Assembly (NCBI GenBank): GCA_903831635.1
Contig: CAIKYN010000154.1
Coordinates: forward strand, 1 to 10,485
Reading direction: 5' to 3'
Source: an uncultured Spartobacteria bacterium
GTDB taxonomy: Bacteria > Verrucomicrobiota > Verrucomicrobiia > Chthoniobacterales > UBA6821
Length of the DNA: 10,485 nt
The position numbers were made by a program, and so were the translations under genes. The notes below the pieces were generated by a model, which did not search any database, had not been told where the DNA came from, and saw only the letters and a program-made list of their open reading frames with translations. The stretch's first letter is position 1; every line of letters begins with the position of its first letter. Shown here piece by piece: positions 1 to 6,662 of the stretch.

Positions 1-510
1 CACGCGGACTTCGCCCCGACGGATGAACTCCAGCACGACCTCCTCACTTTCCTTCGGCGGGAATACGGCAGCGTCAGCTTCGAGCGGGTGGTGTCAGGTA
101 TGGGTATCGCCAATATTTACCGCTTTCTCCGTGACACGGGACGCGGCGTGGAGACACCCGCCGTCGCCAGCGAGATCATGGAGCAGGATGCTGCCGCTGT
201 CATCGACAAGCATGCTGCGGATGGATCGTGCCCACTCTGCCGATCAACCATGGACCTCTTCATCAGGGCGCTCGGTGCTGAGGCTGCGAACCTGGCTCTC
301 AAAACCATGGCCACTGGTGGTGTCTTCCTCGGAGGAGGCATTCCTCCCAAGATCCTGCCACTTCTCCGCCGTTCCCTCTTCCTTGAGAGCTTCCTGAACA
401 AGGGGCGTCTCAGACCTCTCCTGGAGACGATGCCGATCAATGTTGTCCTGAATGACGAAACGGCCCTTCTTGGCTCGGCAAAGAACGCTCTGCGAATGCT
501 GGAGCGGTAA
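1..510 (+). CDS. glk: Glucokinase (Glk family), C-terminal part, truncated by window edge
   Basis: ATP-dependent phosphorylation of glucose to glucose-6-phosphate, a cytoplasmic entry step of glycolysis. The window opens in frame inside this gene and 169 codons remain before TAA. The opening residues (HADFAPTDE) and the following SFERVVSGMGIANIYRF match the region of E. coli-type Glk where substrate-side residues are followed by the ERVLSGPGLVNLYR motif. Near residues 106-120 there is a glycine-rich GGVFLGGGIPPKILP, the conserved late segment of the fold that lies near the nucleotide. The tail ends shortly after the ALLGSA motif, as usual for the family, so the C-terminus looks complete. About half of the protein is missing upstream. 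It converges on rpoN with only 43 bp between stop codons and I see no good terminator there. A ROK-family sugar kinase is the alternative, but the motifs fit the Glk family better. Confidence 0.88.
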   Translation, partial: HADFAPTDELQHDLLTFLRREYGSVSFERVVSGMGIANIYRFLRDTGRGVETPAVASEIMEQDAAAVIDKHAADGSCPLCRSTMDLFIRALGAEAANLALKTMATGGVFLGGGIPPKILPLLRRSLFLESFLNKGRLRPLLETMPINVVLNDETALLGSAKNALRMLER

Positions 511-553
511 GGTCTGAAGCGGTTGAGAAGTCAGTCGCTGGTTGCCAGAACGA

Positions 554-1978
554 TCAGCTTATTTTTCGTAGATGGCTCGGCAGGATTCCAAGCTGCTCCC
601 GATATTTTGCAATGGTTCTCCGGGCAACCTTCAGCCCCCTCTCTTCCAACTCCGTAACGATTTCCTGATCACTCAGGGGAGATCGGGTGGATTCCTTGTC
701 AACCATCTCCCGAATCGCCCCCTTCACCATTTCGTTACTGACGGAGCTTCCGTCCGAATTCTGGAATCCGGGAGTGAAGAAATATTTCATTTCGAAGAGC
801 CCCTGGGGAGTGTCCATGTATTTGCCTGAAACGGCTCGGCTCACCGTGGTGACATGCAGTCCGACAGCATCAGCAATCTGAGCCATGATGAGTGGCTTGA
901 GGGCCGATGCTCCCCTGCGGAAAAACTCCTCCTGCCGGGAAACAATCTGATTGCCAATGGCAAGAAGCGTCTGCTGGCGCTGCTGGAGACTGCGGAGAAA
1001 AAACCGAGCCCCTTTGATCTTCTCCCGCAGGTAGAGAAGGAGTTCTTCGTTCTGTCCGCGTTCCGCCAGCAACTCCTTGTAATCATTGCTGATCCGCAAG
1101 CGGGGAAGTTCATCCTCATTCAGACGGACCGTAAATCCTCCCTCATCACCCTCCCCATCACTCTCGTGAATGACGATGAGATCAGGAATGACCCCCTGCT
1201 CTTCAGCCGTGGCAAAGGGACGTCCGGGTTTCGGCTCCAATGTGGAGATGTGTCGTGCGGCCGTGGTGACATCGGCCACAGGGACACGGAGATCACGTGC
1301 GATCTCCTCATAGCGGTGACGGGCCAATTGGGGGAGATAGTGACTGAGAATACGTGCGGCAATACCATTCCCTTCTCCCCGTCTTGAGAGCTGAAGAAGC
1401 AGACAATCCGCGAGATCCGATGCGGCAACTCCCGCAGGCTCAAATTCACGGACCTTTCCCAACACAGACTCCATCACAGCCTCGGGAACTCCAGCTGCGG
1501 CAGCCAGATCAGGGATGCTGATTCTCAGGTAGCCATCCTCGTCCAGACTTCCGGCAATGATTTCGACAAGCCGTATCTCCTCGGGAGGGAAACCCGCTGC
1601 TTGATCAAGCACCAGGTTTCTGAGCGTCGGCCTTGAAACCTGCGAATCAAAAAGAAACCTCCGCCGCTCCTCGTCATCCGCGGAATAGGTAGGCCGAGCC
1701 GAAGCCTGAGGCAGGTACTCCCTCCACTCGTCCTGAAGCGAGAATTCGTTCTCACTTCCCCTGCGATCAGACTCCTGATTCGGGAGAGGATCCTCTCCGG
1801 GATCAGCACCTCCCCCGAGAAGATCCTCTTCTTCCAAAACGGGATTAGCCGCCAACTCGGCGGCAACCATCTGCCGAAGCTCGGCAACAGGAGTCTGTAG
1901 GAGTTGCAGACTCTGCTGCATTTGCGGGGAGAGTGCCTGCTGTTGGGCAACACCCGCGATGAGTTCCATGCCTGCCAT
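554..1978 (-). CDS. rpoN: RNA polymerase sigma-54 factor
   Basis: Sigma-54 directs core RNA polymerase to -24/-12 promoters and needs AAA+ enhancer-binding activators to melt DNA. The 474-residue length is typical. Seen in order: a Gln-rich region I at about 1-50 (QQQALSPQMQQSLQLLQ), an acidic linker at about 49-86, the core-binding domain, the helix-turn-helix segment at about 366-401 ending in the signature GKYMDTPQGLFEMKYFF, and a near-perfect RpoN box ARRTIAKYRE at 452-461 (consensus ARRTVAKYRE). All functional regions are intact. The start used is the ATG at 1978; a second in-frame ATG at 1969 (MELIAG) is possible, and neither has a clear Shine-Dalgarno. A candidate sigma-54 promoter lies just upstream at 2012-2027, which would make the gene autoregulated. 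The common rpoN neighbours hpf and the PTS genes are absent on the downstream side, where glk ends. Confidence 0.97.
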   Translation of the reverse strand: MAGMELIAGVAQQQALSPQMQQSLQLLQTPVAELRQMVAAELAANPVLEEEDLLGGGADPGEDPLPNQESDRRGSENEFSLQDEWREYLPQASARPTYSADDEERRRFLFDSQVSRPTLRNLVLDQAAGFPPEEIRLVEIIAGSLDEDGYLRISIPDLAAAAGVPEAVMESVLGKVREFEPAGVAASDLADCLLLQLSRRGEGNGIAARILSHYLPQLARHRYEEIARDLRVPVADVTTAARHISTLEPKPGRPFATAEEQGVIPDLIVIHESDGEGDEGGFTVRLNEDELPRLRISNDYKELLAERGQNEELLLYLREKIKGARFFLRSLQQRQQTLLAIGNQIVSRQEEFFRRGASALKPLIMAQIADAVGLHVTTVSRAVSGKYMDTPQGLFEMKYFFTPGFQNSDGSSVSNEMVKGAIREMVDKESTRSPLSDQEIVTELEERGLKVARRTIAKYREQLGILPSHLRKIS

Positions 1979-2011
1979 GATCTATTCATGGAAGAGATGG
2001 CATTCAATGCA

Positions 2012-2027
2012 AGCAACTTTTGGGCCA
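2012..2027 (-). promoter_or_regulatory. Candidate sigma-54 (-24/-12) promoter for rpoN
   Basis: Read on the minus strand, the 16 bases are TGGCCCAAAAGTTGCT. Against the consensus TGGCACG-N4-TTGCW this keeps TGGC, the C at position 6, and TTGCT, with exactly the right distance between the -24 GG and the -12 GC. Ten of twelve defined positions agree. The expected start of transcription, about 12 bases beyond the GC, is near 2001, giving a leader of about 22 bases before the rpoN ATG at 1978. The position, orientation and spacing are what one would expect of a real promoter. No activator site has been recognised and activity is inferred. Confidence 0.5.
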
Positions 2028-2084
2028 CTTTGTGAAATATTCCATTTTTTCTTCATTTAAAGGCAGAAAAAGAATACCCAAAAC

Positions 2085-2112
2085 TGGACAGAATAACTCA
2101 ATGAACTAGATT
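2085..2112 (+). promoter_or_regulatory. Candidate sigma-70 promoter for the small lipoprotein gene
   Basis: TGGACA (5/6 to TTGACA) at 2085-2090, a 16-base spacer, and TAGATT (4/6 to TATAAT) at 2107-2112. Transcription would start near 2119, about 35 bases before the ATG at 2154, leaving room for the strong ribosome binding site. The surrounding DNA is AT-rich. The match is reasonable but not exact. Confidence 0.4.
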
Positions 2113-2134
2113 GGAATCAAGGCAACCAGCTTAC

Positions 2135-2142
2135 AAAGGAGG
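2135..2142 (+). promoter_or_regulatory. Strong ribosome binding site of the small lipoprotein gene
   Basis: AAAGGAGG lies 11 bases before the ATG at 2154 and is almost fully complementary to the 16S rRNA 3' end. It is the best Shine-Dalgarno in the window, and it is the main reason to accept a gene of only 40 codons here. Confidence 0.8.
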
Positions 2143-2153
2143 CGAAATTTATC

Positions 2154-2276
2154 ATGACCATTACCAAAATCGCGGCAATCATCGCCCTCGCGGCGGCTAG
2201 CCTGAGCCTGGGGGCCTGCTGCCACAAGCAGTGCTGCCAGCAGTCCTGCCCATCATCCAGCGGCAAGAGCAAATAA
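2154..2276 (+). CDS. Small Cys-rich lipoprotein (40 aa)
   Basis: A 40-codon ORF, ATG to TAA. The peptide has a basic start (MTITK), a hydrophobic segment at 6-19 (IAAIIALAAASLSL) and a lipobox LGAC with the lipidated Cys at residue 22. After signal peptidase II cleavage only 19 residues would remain, as a lipid-anchored peptide. These carry cysteines in a regular pattern: C22 C23, three residues, C27 C28, three residues, C32, with His24 next to the first pair; the tail is Ser/Lys rich. The pattern suggests metal or thiol chemistry, but this is inference and I cannot name a family. A promoter candidate, a strong ribosome binding site and a terminator frame it as a single-gene unit. It diverges from rpoN. 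It resembles lysis-type or entericidin-like small lipoproteins in size only. Confidence 0.8.
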   Translation: MTITKIAAIIALAAASLSLGACCHKQCCQQSCPSSSGKSK

Positions 2277-2284
2277 CTCTGCTT

Positions 2285-2303
2285 TCCGGGGTTTCTTCCC
2301 GGA
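2285..2303 (+). repeat. Small hairpin after the lipoprotein gene
   Basis: TCCGGG at 2285-2290 pairs with CCCGGA at 2298-2303 around a 7-base loop, 8 bases after the lipoprotein stop codon. No T-run follows directly. It sits just ahead of the true terminator and may protect the 3' end of the short mRNA. Confidence 0.4.
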
Positions 2304-2314
2304 CTTTCCTGAAG

Positions 2315-2348
2315 AGCCGGTCCGTTCAGTCGGACTGGCTTTTTTTTT
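2315..2348 (+). terminator. Rho-independent terminator of the lipoprotein gene
   Basis: AGCCGGTCCG (2315-2324) pairs with CGGACTGGCT (2331-2340) over ten pairs with a single G-U wobble. The loop is six bases, and eight further Ts (2341-2348) follow directly. This is a textbook intrinsic terminator on the plus strand. It lies 39 bases after the lipoprotein stop and 37 bases before the end of the convergent glycosylase gene. It is not bidirectional, since no T-run is present in the other direction. Confidence 0.92.
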
Positions 2349-2385
2349 GCCCAAATTGCTTGTTTTGCCTAGCAAGCGAGCCCAA

Positions 2386-2961
2386 TCAGGCAGGAAAACT
2401 TACAAACGGACATCCCTTGCTAAAAAAACGCCAGGGATACTCAGCATCCAAAGTAATTCCGATTCGATTTGAGACAGCCACTGCGTGATCCCCTGGGGGT
2501 TTACTTAGCAACCATCCCTTATCAATCAAGGGATCGCATCCGTGATGATCTCCGGTAATGCCGAGGGCCTGAGTCAGTTTGGCCGGACCACTGCAGAGTT
2601 CCTGAAGGCTTTCCCTCGCCCTGCGTCTCCTCATCAGCGGAATGCCCTCCAGCGGTTCCAAGGCACGGATCAGGACAAATCCCTCACGCTGTGCCCCCTT
2701 GACCAGAAAGTTAAAGAGCCAGTGCATGCCATAGTTCAGATAGACATACGCAGTTCCCGGTGCATGAGAGGAGACGAACTCACGGGCAGCAGCTCTCTTC
2801 CATGTGTGACAGGCACGATCACCCACTGCCGCATAGGCCTCTGTTTCCACAATCTTGCCAGCCGTATCACCGAAACCAAAAGTACATCCGATCAGCTCAC
2901 GGGCACAGATCAGGGGATCCCGTTGAAAGAACTCGATTCCGATGGGAGTATTCCCGCTCAC
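2386..2961 (-). CDS. 3-methyladenine DNA glycosylase, Aag/Mpg family
   Basis: Excises alkylated purines such as 3-methyladenine and hypoxanthine from DNA, opening base-excision repair. The sequence has the family signature IVETEAY with the catalytic Glu (second E of VETEAY), a His eleven residues later (RACHTW) matching the AAG active-site His, the YVYLNYGMHWLFN block, and the conserved VLIRALEPLEG. The start is uncertain. The GTG at 2961, 4 bases after the stop of the nif3-like gene, gives 191 residues and an N-terminus of family-typical length. TTG codons at 2988 (with a GGAG 5 bases ahead) and 3021 are also in frame and would overlap the upstream gene by 23 or 56 bases. Adjacency indicates co-transcription and probably translational coupling with the upstream gene. 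The function is well supported; the start is not. Confidence 0.92.
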   Translation of the reverse strand: MSGNTPIGIEFFQRDPLICARELIGCTFGFGDTAGKIVETEAYAAVGDRACHTWKRAAAREFVSSHAPGTAYVYLNYGMHWLFNFLVKGAQREGFVLIRALEPLEGIPLMRRRRARESLQELCSGPAKLTQALGITGDHHGCDPLIDKGWLLSKPPGDHAVAVSNRIGITLDAEYPWRFFSKGCPFVSFPA

Positions 2962-2965
2962 TCCC

Positions 2966-3736
2966 TTACAGCCCGGTGGGATGATCAAGGAAGCTCCAGG
3001 GAAGACCGGCCTTGGAGGCAATCAGGGAAGCCAGAGCTTTCACTCCGAAGGTCTCGGTGGCGTAGTGCCCTCCATAAAACAGATTCACACCCAGCTCTTC
3101 AGCAGCCGTGTAGCTCCAATGAGGCCCCTCCCCCGTCACAAAGGCATCCACACCCAGGGAGGCCGCACGCGCCACTTCACTCCCCGCTCCGCCGGTAACC
3201 ACCAGGACAGACTTGATGACTTCCGGGCCACCTGGCGCCAGGTGCACATCACCACCGACAGCACCTGAGAGTAATTCCGCAAAAGCATCGCGTTTGAGCC
3301 CCTTCAGCTGTCCGATCACACCCACGCTCTGGCCCTTCATCTCCAGAGCCGGCTTAATCCCGGTCAGGCCCAGAGCCTTGGCCAACAGGAAATTGTTTCC
3401 GAGTTTTGGATGGAGATCCAGGGGGAGATGAGAGCTGTACAGGGCGAGATCGCCATCCAAGGCAGCCTTGATCTTGCGATAGTGTGCTCCGGTTACCGTC
3501 TGCACCCCGTTCCAGAAAAGACCGTGATGCACGATCAAAAGAGTCTCCGGAACTTTTGAGGACTCCCGGATCACCTCTTCGCAGGCATCAACCGCAGCGA
3601 CGATCCGGCTGACCTTTCCCGAATTGGCAATCTGGAGACCATTCATGGCCCCTGGGTAATCATGGATTTCACCCGTCCGCAGGAGGTTTTCCATCGTCGA
3701 AACAAGCAAAGAAAGAGACTGAAGGGATTTTTTCAT
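2966..3736 (-). CDS. Nif3-like dinuclear metal centre protein (DUF34/YbgI family)
   Basis: A 256-residue member of the widespread Nif3/YbgI family, cytoplasmic hexamer-forming proteins with a two-metal site. GTP cyclohydrolase I type 2 is a frequent but poorly supported name for them. The metal-ligand motifs are visible: VHHGLFW with His70-His71, the downstream SSHLPLDLHPKLGNN block, and the C-terminal GEGPHWSYTAAEELG followed by GGHYATETFG, which supplies the late His and Glu. The length matches the short bacterial form without the inserted PII-like domain. The start is the ATG at 3736 (MKKSLQSL), with no clear ribosome binding site. It is divergent from ychF over 68 bp and is followed directly by the Aag glycosylase gene. 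The family is confident; the biochemical role is not known. Confidence 0.9.
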   Translation of the reverse strand: MKKSLQSLSLLVSTMENLLRTGEIHDYPGAMNGLQIANSGKVSRIVAAVDACEEVIRESSKVPETLLIVHHGLFWNGVQTVTGAHYRKIKAALDGDLALYSSHLPLDLHPKLGNNFLLAKALGLTGIKPALEMKGQSVGVIGQLKGLKRDAFAELLSGAVGGDVHLAPGGPEVIKSVLVVTGGAGSEVARAASLGVDAFVTGEGPHWSYTAAEELGVNLFYGGHYATETFGVKALASLIASKAGLPWSFLDHPTGL

Positions 3737-3796
3737 GAAAAAGTTTTTTGCTTTGGTGTGTGAAAGAAGTTTTTCCCCGGCCCGGCGTCATGTAGC

Positions 3797-3801
3797 AAGG
3801 A
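3797..3801 (+). promoter_or_regulatory. Shine-Dalgarno of ychF
   Basis: AAGGA, 3 bases before the ATG at 3805. The spacing is short, but it supports this start, which places the P-loop at residue 8 as is usual in YchF. Confidence 0.45.
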
Positions 3802-3804
3802 TAG

Positions 3805-4923
3805 ATGTTAAGAACAGGAATCGTCGGACTCCCCAACGTGGGAAAATCAACTCTCTTCAACGCCCTCACACGGAGCCGCAAGGCCGAGGCGGCAAACTTT
3901 CCCTTCTGCACCATCGAACCGAATGTCGGTGTGGTGAATGTGCCGGACGTTCGACTCGAGAGACTCAGGGAACTGGCTGGCTCTGAGAAGGTCATCCCCG
4001 CAGCCATCGAGGTGGTCGATATTGCGGGACTCGTGAAGGGCGCCAGCGAAGGTGAAGGTCTCGGAAACAAGTTCCTCGCCCACATTCGCGAGGTCGATGC
4101 CATCGTTCAGGTGGTGCGTTGCTTTGAGAACGAAGACATCCACCACGTGGCGGGATCGATCGATCCTGTGCGCGATATCGAGATCATTACCACGGAACTT
4201 GTCCTCGCTGACATGGCCACCGTCCAGAAACGGATTGAGCGCCAGACGAAGGCCGCACGCACGGGCGACAAGGTCGCCAAAGCCGAAATCGAACTCGGCG
4301 AAAAACTCCTCCCTCATCTCAACGAAGGTAAGCCAGCCACGACGGCCACACTCACCGACGACGAGAAGAAGCTGATGGCGGGATTCTTCCTTCTGAGCGC
4401 GAAACCCGTGCTCTTCGCCACCAATGTCCGCGAGGAGGATCTCGCACCACTTGAGCAGGGCGACTACTCCACCAATCCCCATGTGAAGGCCGTCGTCGAC
4501 TATGCTGCGACCCATCACGGCACCGGCACGGTGGTCGTCAGCGCCCAGATCGAGAGCGAGCTCTCCGAGCTTCCTCCCGAAGAGGCAAAGGAATATCTCG
4601 AAGGCCTCGGCGTCTCAGATAGTGGCGTCGGCAAGCTTATTCGTGGAGCCTATGCCCTGCTCGGTCTGCGAACCTACTTCACCTACGGACCCAAGGAAAC
4701 ACGCGCCTGGACCATTCGCGCCGGAGACAAGGCGCCTGCTGCAGCAGGCGTCATCCACAGCGACTTCGAGCGCGGCTTCATCGCCGCCGAGACCATGGCC
4801 TTCACGGACCTTGATTCTCTCGGTTCAGCCCCCAAGTGCCGTGAAGCTGGGAAGCTCCGTATCGAGGGTAAAGAGTACGAGGTCAAGGATGGCGACGTGA
4901 TGGAATTCCGCTTTAACGTGTAG
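3805..4923 (+). CDS. ychF: Redox-regulated ATPase/GTPase YchF (OLA1 family)
   Basis: A universally conserved Obg-related P-loop NTPase that prefers ATP and associates with ribosomes; it is implicated in translation and oxidative-stress control. At 372 residues it is close to E. coli YchF (363). Seen in order: G1/P-loop GLPNVGKST at 8-16, G3 DIAGLVKGAS from residue 72, a coiled-coil insertion rich in charged residues at about 125-175, the altered G4 NVRE at 207-210 (NxxE in place of NKxD, the hallmark of ATP preference), and a C-terminal TGS domain from about 285 with LRTYFTYGPKETRAWTI and a late DVMEFRFNV. It is complete. A perfect 18-bp palindrome lies in its TGS-coding part (4733-4750). Confidence 0.97.
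   Translation: MLRTGIVGLPNVGKSTLFNALTRSRKAEAANFPFCTIEPNVGVVNVPDVRLERLRELAGSEKVIPAAIEVVDIAGLVKGASEGEGLGNKFLAHIREVDAIVQVVRCFENEDIHHVAGSIDPVRDIEIITTELVLADMATVQKRIERQTKAARTGDKVAKAEIELGEKLLPHLNEGKPATTATLTDDEKKLMAGFFLLSAKPVLFATNVREEDLAPLEQGDYSTNPHVKAVVDYAATHHGTGTVVVSAQIESELSELPPEEAKEYLEGLGVSDSGVGKLIRGAYALLGLRTYFTYGPKETRAWTIRAGDKAPAAAGVIHSDFERGFIAAETMAFTDLDSLGSAPKCREAGKLRIEGKEYEVKDGDVMEFRFNV
4733..4750. repeat. 18-bp perfect palindrome inside ychF
   Basis: CGCCTGCTGCAGCAGGCG is its own reverse complement. One further G-T and one G-C pair extend it to 4731-4752. It encodes the Ala-rich loop APAAAG of the TGS domain, so it may simply reflect Ala codon choice. Confidence 0.6.
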
Positions 4924-5089
4924 CCTAAGAGATCTCCCGCTGAGAAGCAGGGACGCAGAGATACATGGAAAAGAGAGAGTAAGTATCTCCGGATATTTGA
5001 TCCCTTCATCCTTTAACAATGATCAAGAAATCTATCTCTCAGTTCTCCGCGCCTCCGCGACTCTGGGCGAGAATTCATAACTCCGTTCC
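4924..5089. other. Intergenic region between ychF and dgt with short inverted repeats
   Basis: 166 bp without a convincing ORF. After the ychF stop there is a possible weak hairpin (CCCGCT, loop GAGA, AGCAGGG with one bulged A) at about 4936-4952, without a T-run. GAGATAC at 4958-4964 is repeated inverted as GTATCTC at 4983-4989, separated by an AG-rich 18-base spacer. GACGCAGAGA-like sequence on one side and CTCCGCG/CTCTGGGC sequence on the other look like inverted copies of one degenerate motif. No clear promoter or ribosome binding site for dgt was found. Confidence 0.5.
5045..5068. repeat. Three imperfect 8-bp GC-rich direct repeats
   Basis: CTCCGCGC (5045-5052), CTCCGCGA (5053-5060) and CTCTGGGC (5061-5068) follow one another without gaps. 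They end 21 bases before the dgt start codon, so they would lie in its leader or promoter. Confidence 0.6.
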
Positions 5090-6217
5090 ATGACACCTTC
5101 TCTTGATCCCCGCGAAGCGCTTCTTGCTCCCTATGCCCAGAAGGCCTCGGAGAGCTCAGGACGCTTGCTGCGCGAGGCGGAGCATCCCTTCCGATCCAGC
5201 TTCCAGCGAGACCGGGATCGTATCGTGCATGGCACCTCGTTCCGTCGACTCGATGGCAAGACCCAGGTCTTCCTCAACGGCAAGGGTGATCATTACCGAA
5301 CCCGACTGACCCACACTATCGAGGTCGCCTCGGTGAGTCGCACAGTAGCGAGAGCACTCGGCCTGAACGAGGATCTCGCCGAGGCGATTGCCCTCGCCCA
5401 CGATCTCGGACACCCTCCCTTCGGACATGCGGGCGAAGAGACCCTCGATCTACTGATGAAGGAGCATGGTGGATTCGACCACAACGAGCAGAGCCTCCGC
5501 GTCGTCGAGACACTCGAGGAAAGCTATCCCCACCATCCCGGGCTGAATCTCTCCCACGAGGTTCTTGAAGGATTGAAAAAACATCACCGGGAACTCCTCA
5601 GCCCCGACGGAATGAGTTATCCTAGCCCCTCACTGGAAGCCCAAGTGGCCAATATCGCCGACGAGATCGCCTACTACAGCCACGATCTTGAGGATGGTCT
5701 AGCTTCTGGTCTTCTCTCTCAGGAGGAACTCATGAGCTTGGATCTCTGGCGCGAAGCCGATGAGAAGGCTCATACGGAATCCTCAGTTTCTCTCTCTTCA
5801 GGCGGTCCCCGCACCTATCGGAAATTCGTCCTCCGATGCCTGATCAATCGGGAGGTTGAGGATCTCGTTTCAACCAGTCGAGCCGCGATCGCCAGCGCAG
5901 GCGTTCTTAGTGTCAGTGAAGTTCGCAATCTGCCTTCACGCCTTATCGGCTACTCGCCCGAACTCAAATCCCGGAACGCCGCGTTGCGCCGTCATCTCTA
6001 CGAGAGATTCTATCGCCACCCCGAAGTTCATGGCGCTAATGAGAATGCCTGCCGCCAAATGGAGGCTGTTTTTGCAGATCTCATGAACCATCCTGAAAAA
6101 CTAGGAGAACGCACACTGAGCAGGAGAGAGAGTGACGGTCTGCCCAGAGTTGTTGCCGATTATGTAGCTGGGATGACGGATTCTTATTTACGCACTCTCT
6201 ACACACTGCTCGCTTGA
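5090..6217 (+). CDS. dgt: dGTPase-like deoxynucleotide triphosphohydrolase (HD domain)
   Basis: Hydrolyses dNTPs to deoxynucleosides and triphosphate, helping to set dNTP pools. The 375-residue length fits the shorter, dGTPase-like bacterial subfamily. The N-terminus has FQRDRDRIVHGTSFRRLDGK (38-57), the nucleotide-binding entry motif. The HD metal site is visible as His75 in LTHTIEVA, His104-Asp105 in AHDLGHPPFGH, and a later Asp in ANIADEIAYYSHDLEDG. The start is the ATG at 5090, without a Shine-Dalgarno. The stop is 10 bases ahead of umuD, implying one transcript and linking nucleotide-pool control to translesion synthesis. Substrate preference cannot be read from the sequence. Confidence 0.93.
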   Translation: MTPSLDPREALLAPYAQKASESSGRLLREAEHPFRSSFQRDRDRIVHGTSFRRLDGKTQVFLNGKGDHYRTRLTHTIEVASVSRTVARALGLNEDLAEAIALAHDLGHPPFGHAGEETLDLLMKEHGGFDHNEQSLRVVETLEESYPHHPGLNLSHEVLEGLKKHHRELLSPDGMSYPSPSLEAQVANIADEIAYYSHDLEDGLASGLLSQEELMSLDLWREADEKAHTESSVSLSSGGPRTYRKFVLRCLINREVEDLVSTSRAAIASAGVLSVSEVRNLPSRLIGYSPELKSRNAALRRHLYERFYRHPEVHGANENACRQMEAVFADLMNHPEKLGERTLSRRESDGLPRVVADYVAGMTDSYLRTLYTLLA

Positions 6218-6227
6218 GCTTTTCTGA

Positions 6228-6656
6228 ATGGAAATCGAGGCACCCATCCCCTTTGCAAAGAGGACGAGTTTGAAGCTCCCTCTGGTCTCTGCCTCCGTGG
6301 AGGCGGGATTCCCCTCCCCTGCGGATGATCATTTGGAGCGTGGGATTGATCTGAATGAGGAGTTGATCCGTAATCCCGCAGCGACCTTTCTCGTCCGTGT
6401 CAAGGGGGACTCGATGCGCGATGCGGGAATCCATGCGGGAGATGTCCTGATCGTTGATAAATCGCTCATACCGACAGACCGCAAGATCGTGGTGGCGATG
6501 ATCGACGGCAACTTCACGGTGAAGCGTTTCCGCAAGCGGGGAGGAGAGGTCTTCCTCGAAGCGGAGAATCCTGAATTTGCCCCCATTAAGGTAACTGAGG
6601 GGCAGGAGCTCTCTATCTTCGGCGTGGTCAGCTACATTATCCACCAAGCGCGATAA
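6228..6656 (+). CDS. umuD: DNA polymerase V subunit UmuD (self-cleaving S24 peptidase)
   Basis: UmuD self-cleaves on RecA filaments; the resulting UmuD' dimer joins UmuC to form the error-prone translesion polymerase. At 142 residues it is close to E. coli UmuD (139). The cleavage site is Ala26-Gly27 in VEAGFPSPA (Cys-Gly in E. coli UmuD). The catalytic pair is Ser62 in GDSM and Lys99 in FTVKRF, 37 residues apart exactly as in E. coli (60 and 97). The C-terminal FGVVSYII strand is also typical. With only a short leader before the cleavage site and no helix-turn-helix, it is UmuD rather than LexA. It probably shares a transcript with dgt. Unusually, umuC does not follow directly but begins 711 bp later. 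I found no E. coli- or Bacillus-type LexA box immediately upstream. Confidence 0.95.
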   Translation: MEIEAPIPFAKRTSLKLPLVSASVEAGFPSPADDHLERGIDLNEELIRNPAATFLVRVKGDSMRDAGIHAGDVLIVDKSLIPTDRKIVVAMIDGNFTVKRFRKRGGEVFLEAENPEFAPIKVTEGQELSIFGVVSYIIHQAR

Positions 6657-6662
6657 GATAGG

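Noticed and set aside
511..553. Terminator between glk and rpoN
   Set aside because: Only very short pairings (CTGG-TTG-CCAG; AGCG with CGCT) and no T-run next to them, so no terminator can be supported.
2336..2351. Sigma-54-like TGGC-N9-TGCC with correct GG-GC spacing
   Set aside because: It is formed by the terminator stem and its T-run, and no gene starts downstream on that strand. The agreement is a by-product of the terminator.
2231..2488. Plus-strand ORF of 85 codons
   Set aside because: It overlaps the lipoprotein gene out of frame, runs through the intrinsic terminator and into the convergent glycosylase gene.
2542..3198. Long plus-strand ORF (218 codons)
   Set aside because: It lies antisense to the well-supported glycosylase and nif3-like genes, and its translation is low-complexity, without recognisable motifs.
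3847..4518. Minus-strand ORF of 223 codons
   Set aside because: Antisense shadow of ychF, whose P-loop and other GTPase motifs are intact in the plus strand.
6228..6656. LexA repressor
   Set aside because: There is no N-terminal DNA-binding domain; length, cleavage-site context AGFPSPA and Ser/Lys spacing match UmuD.
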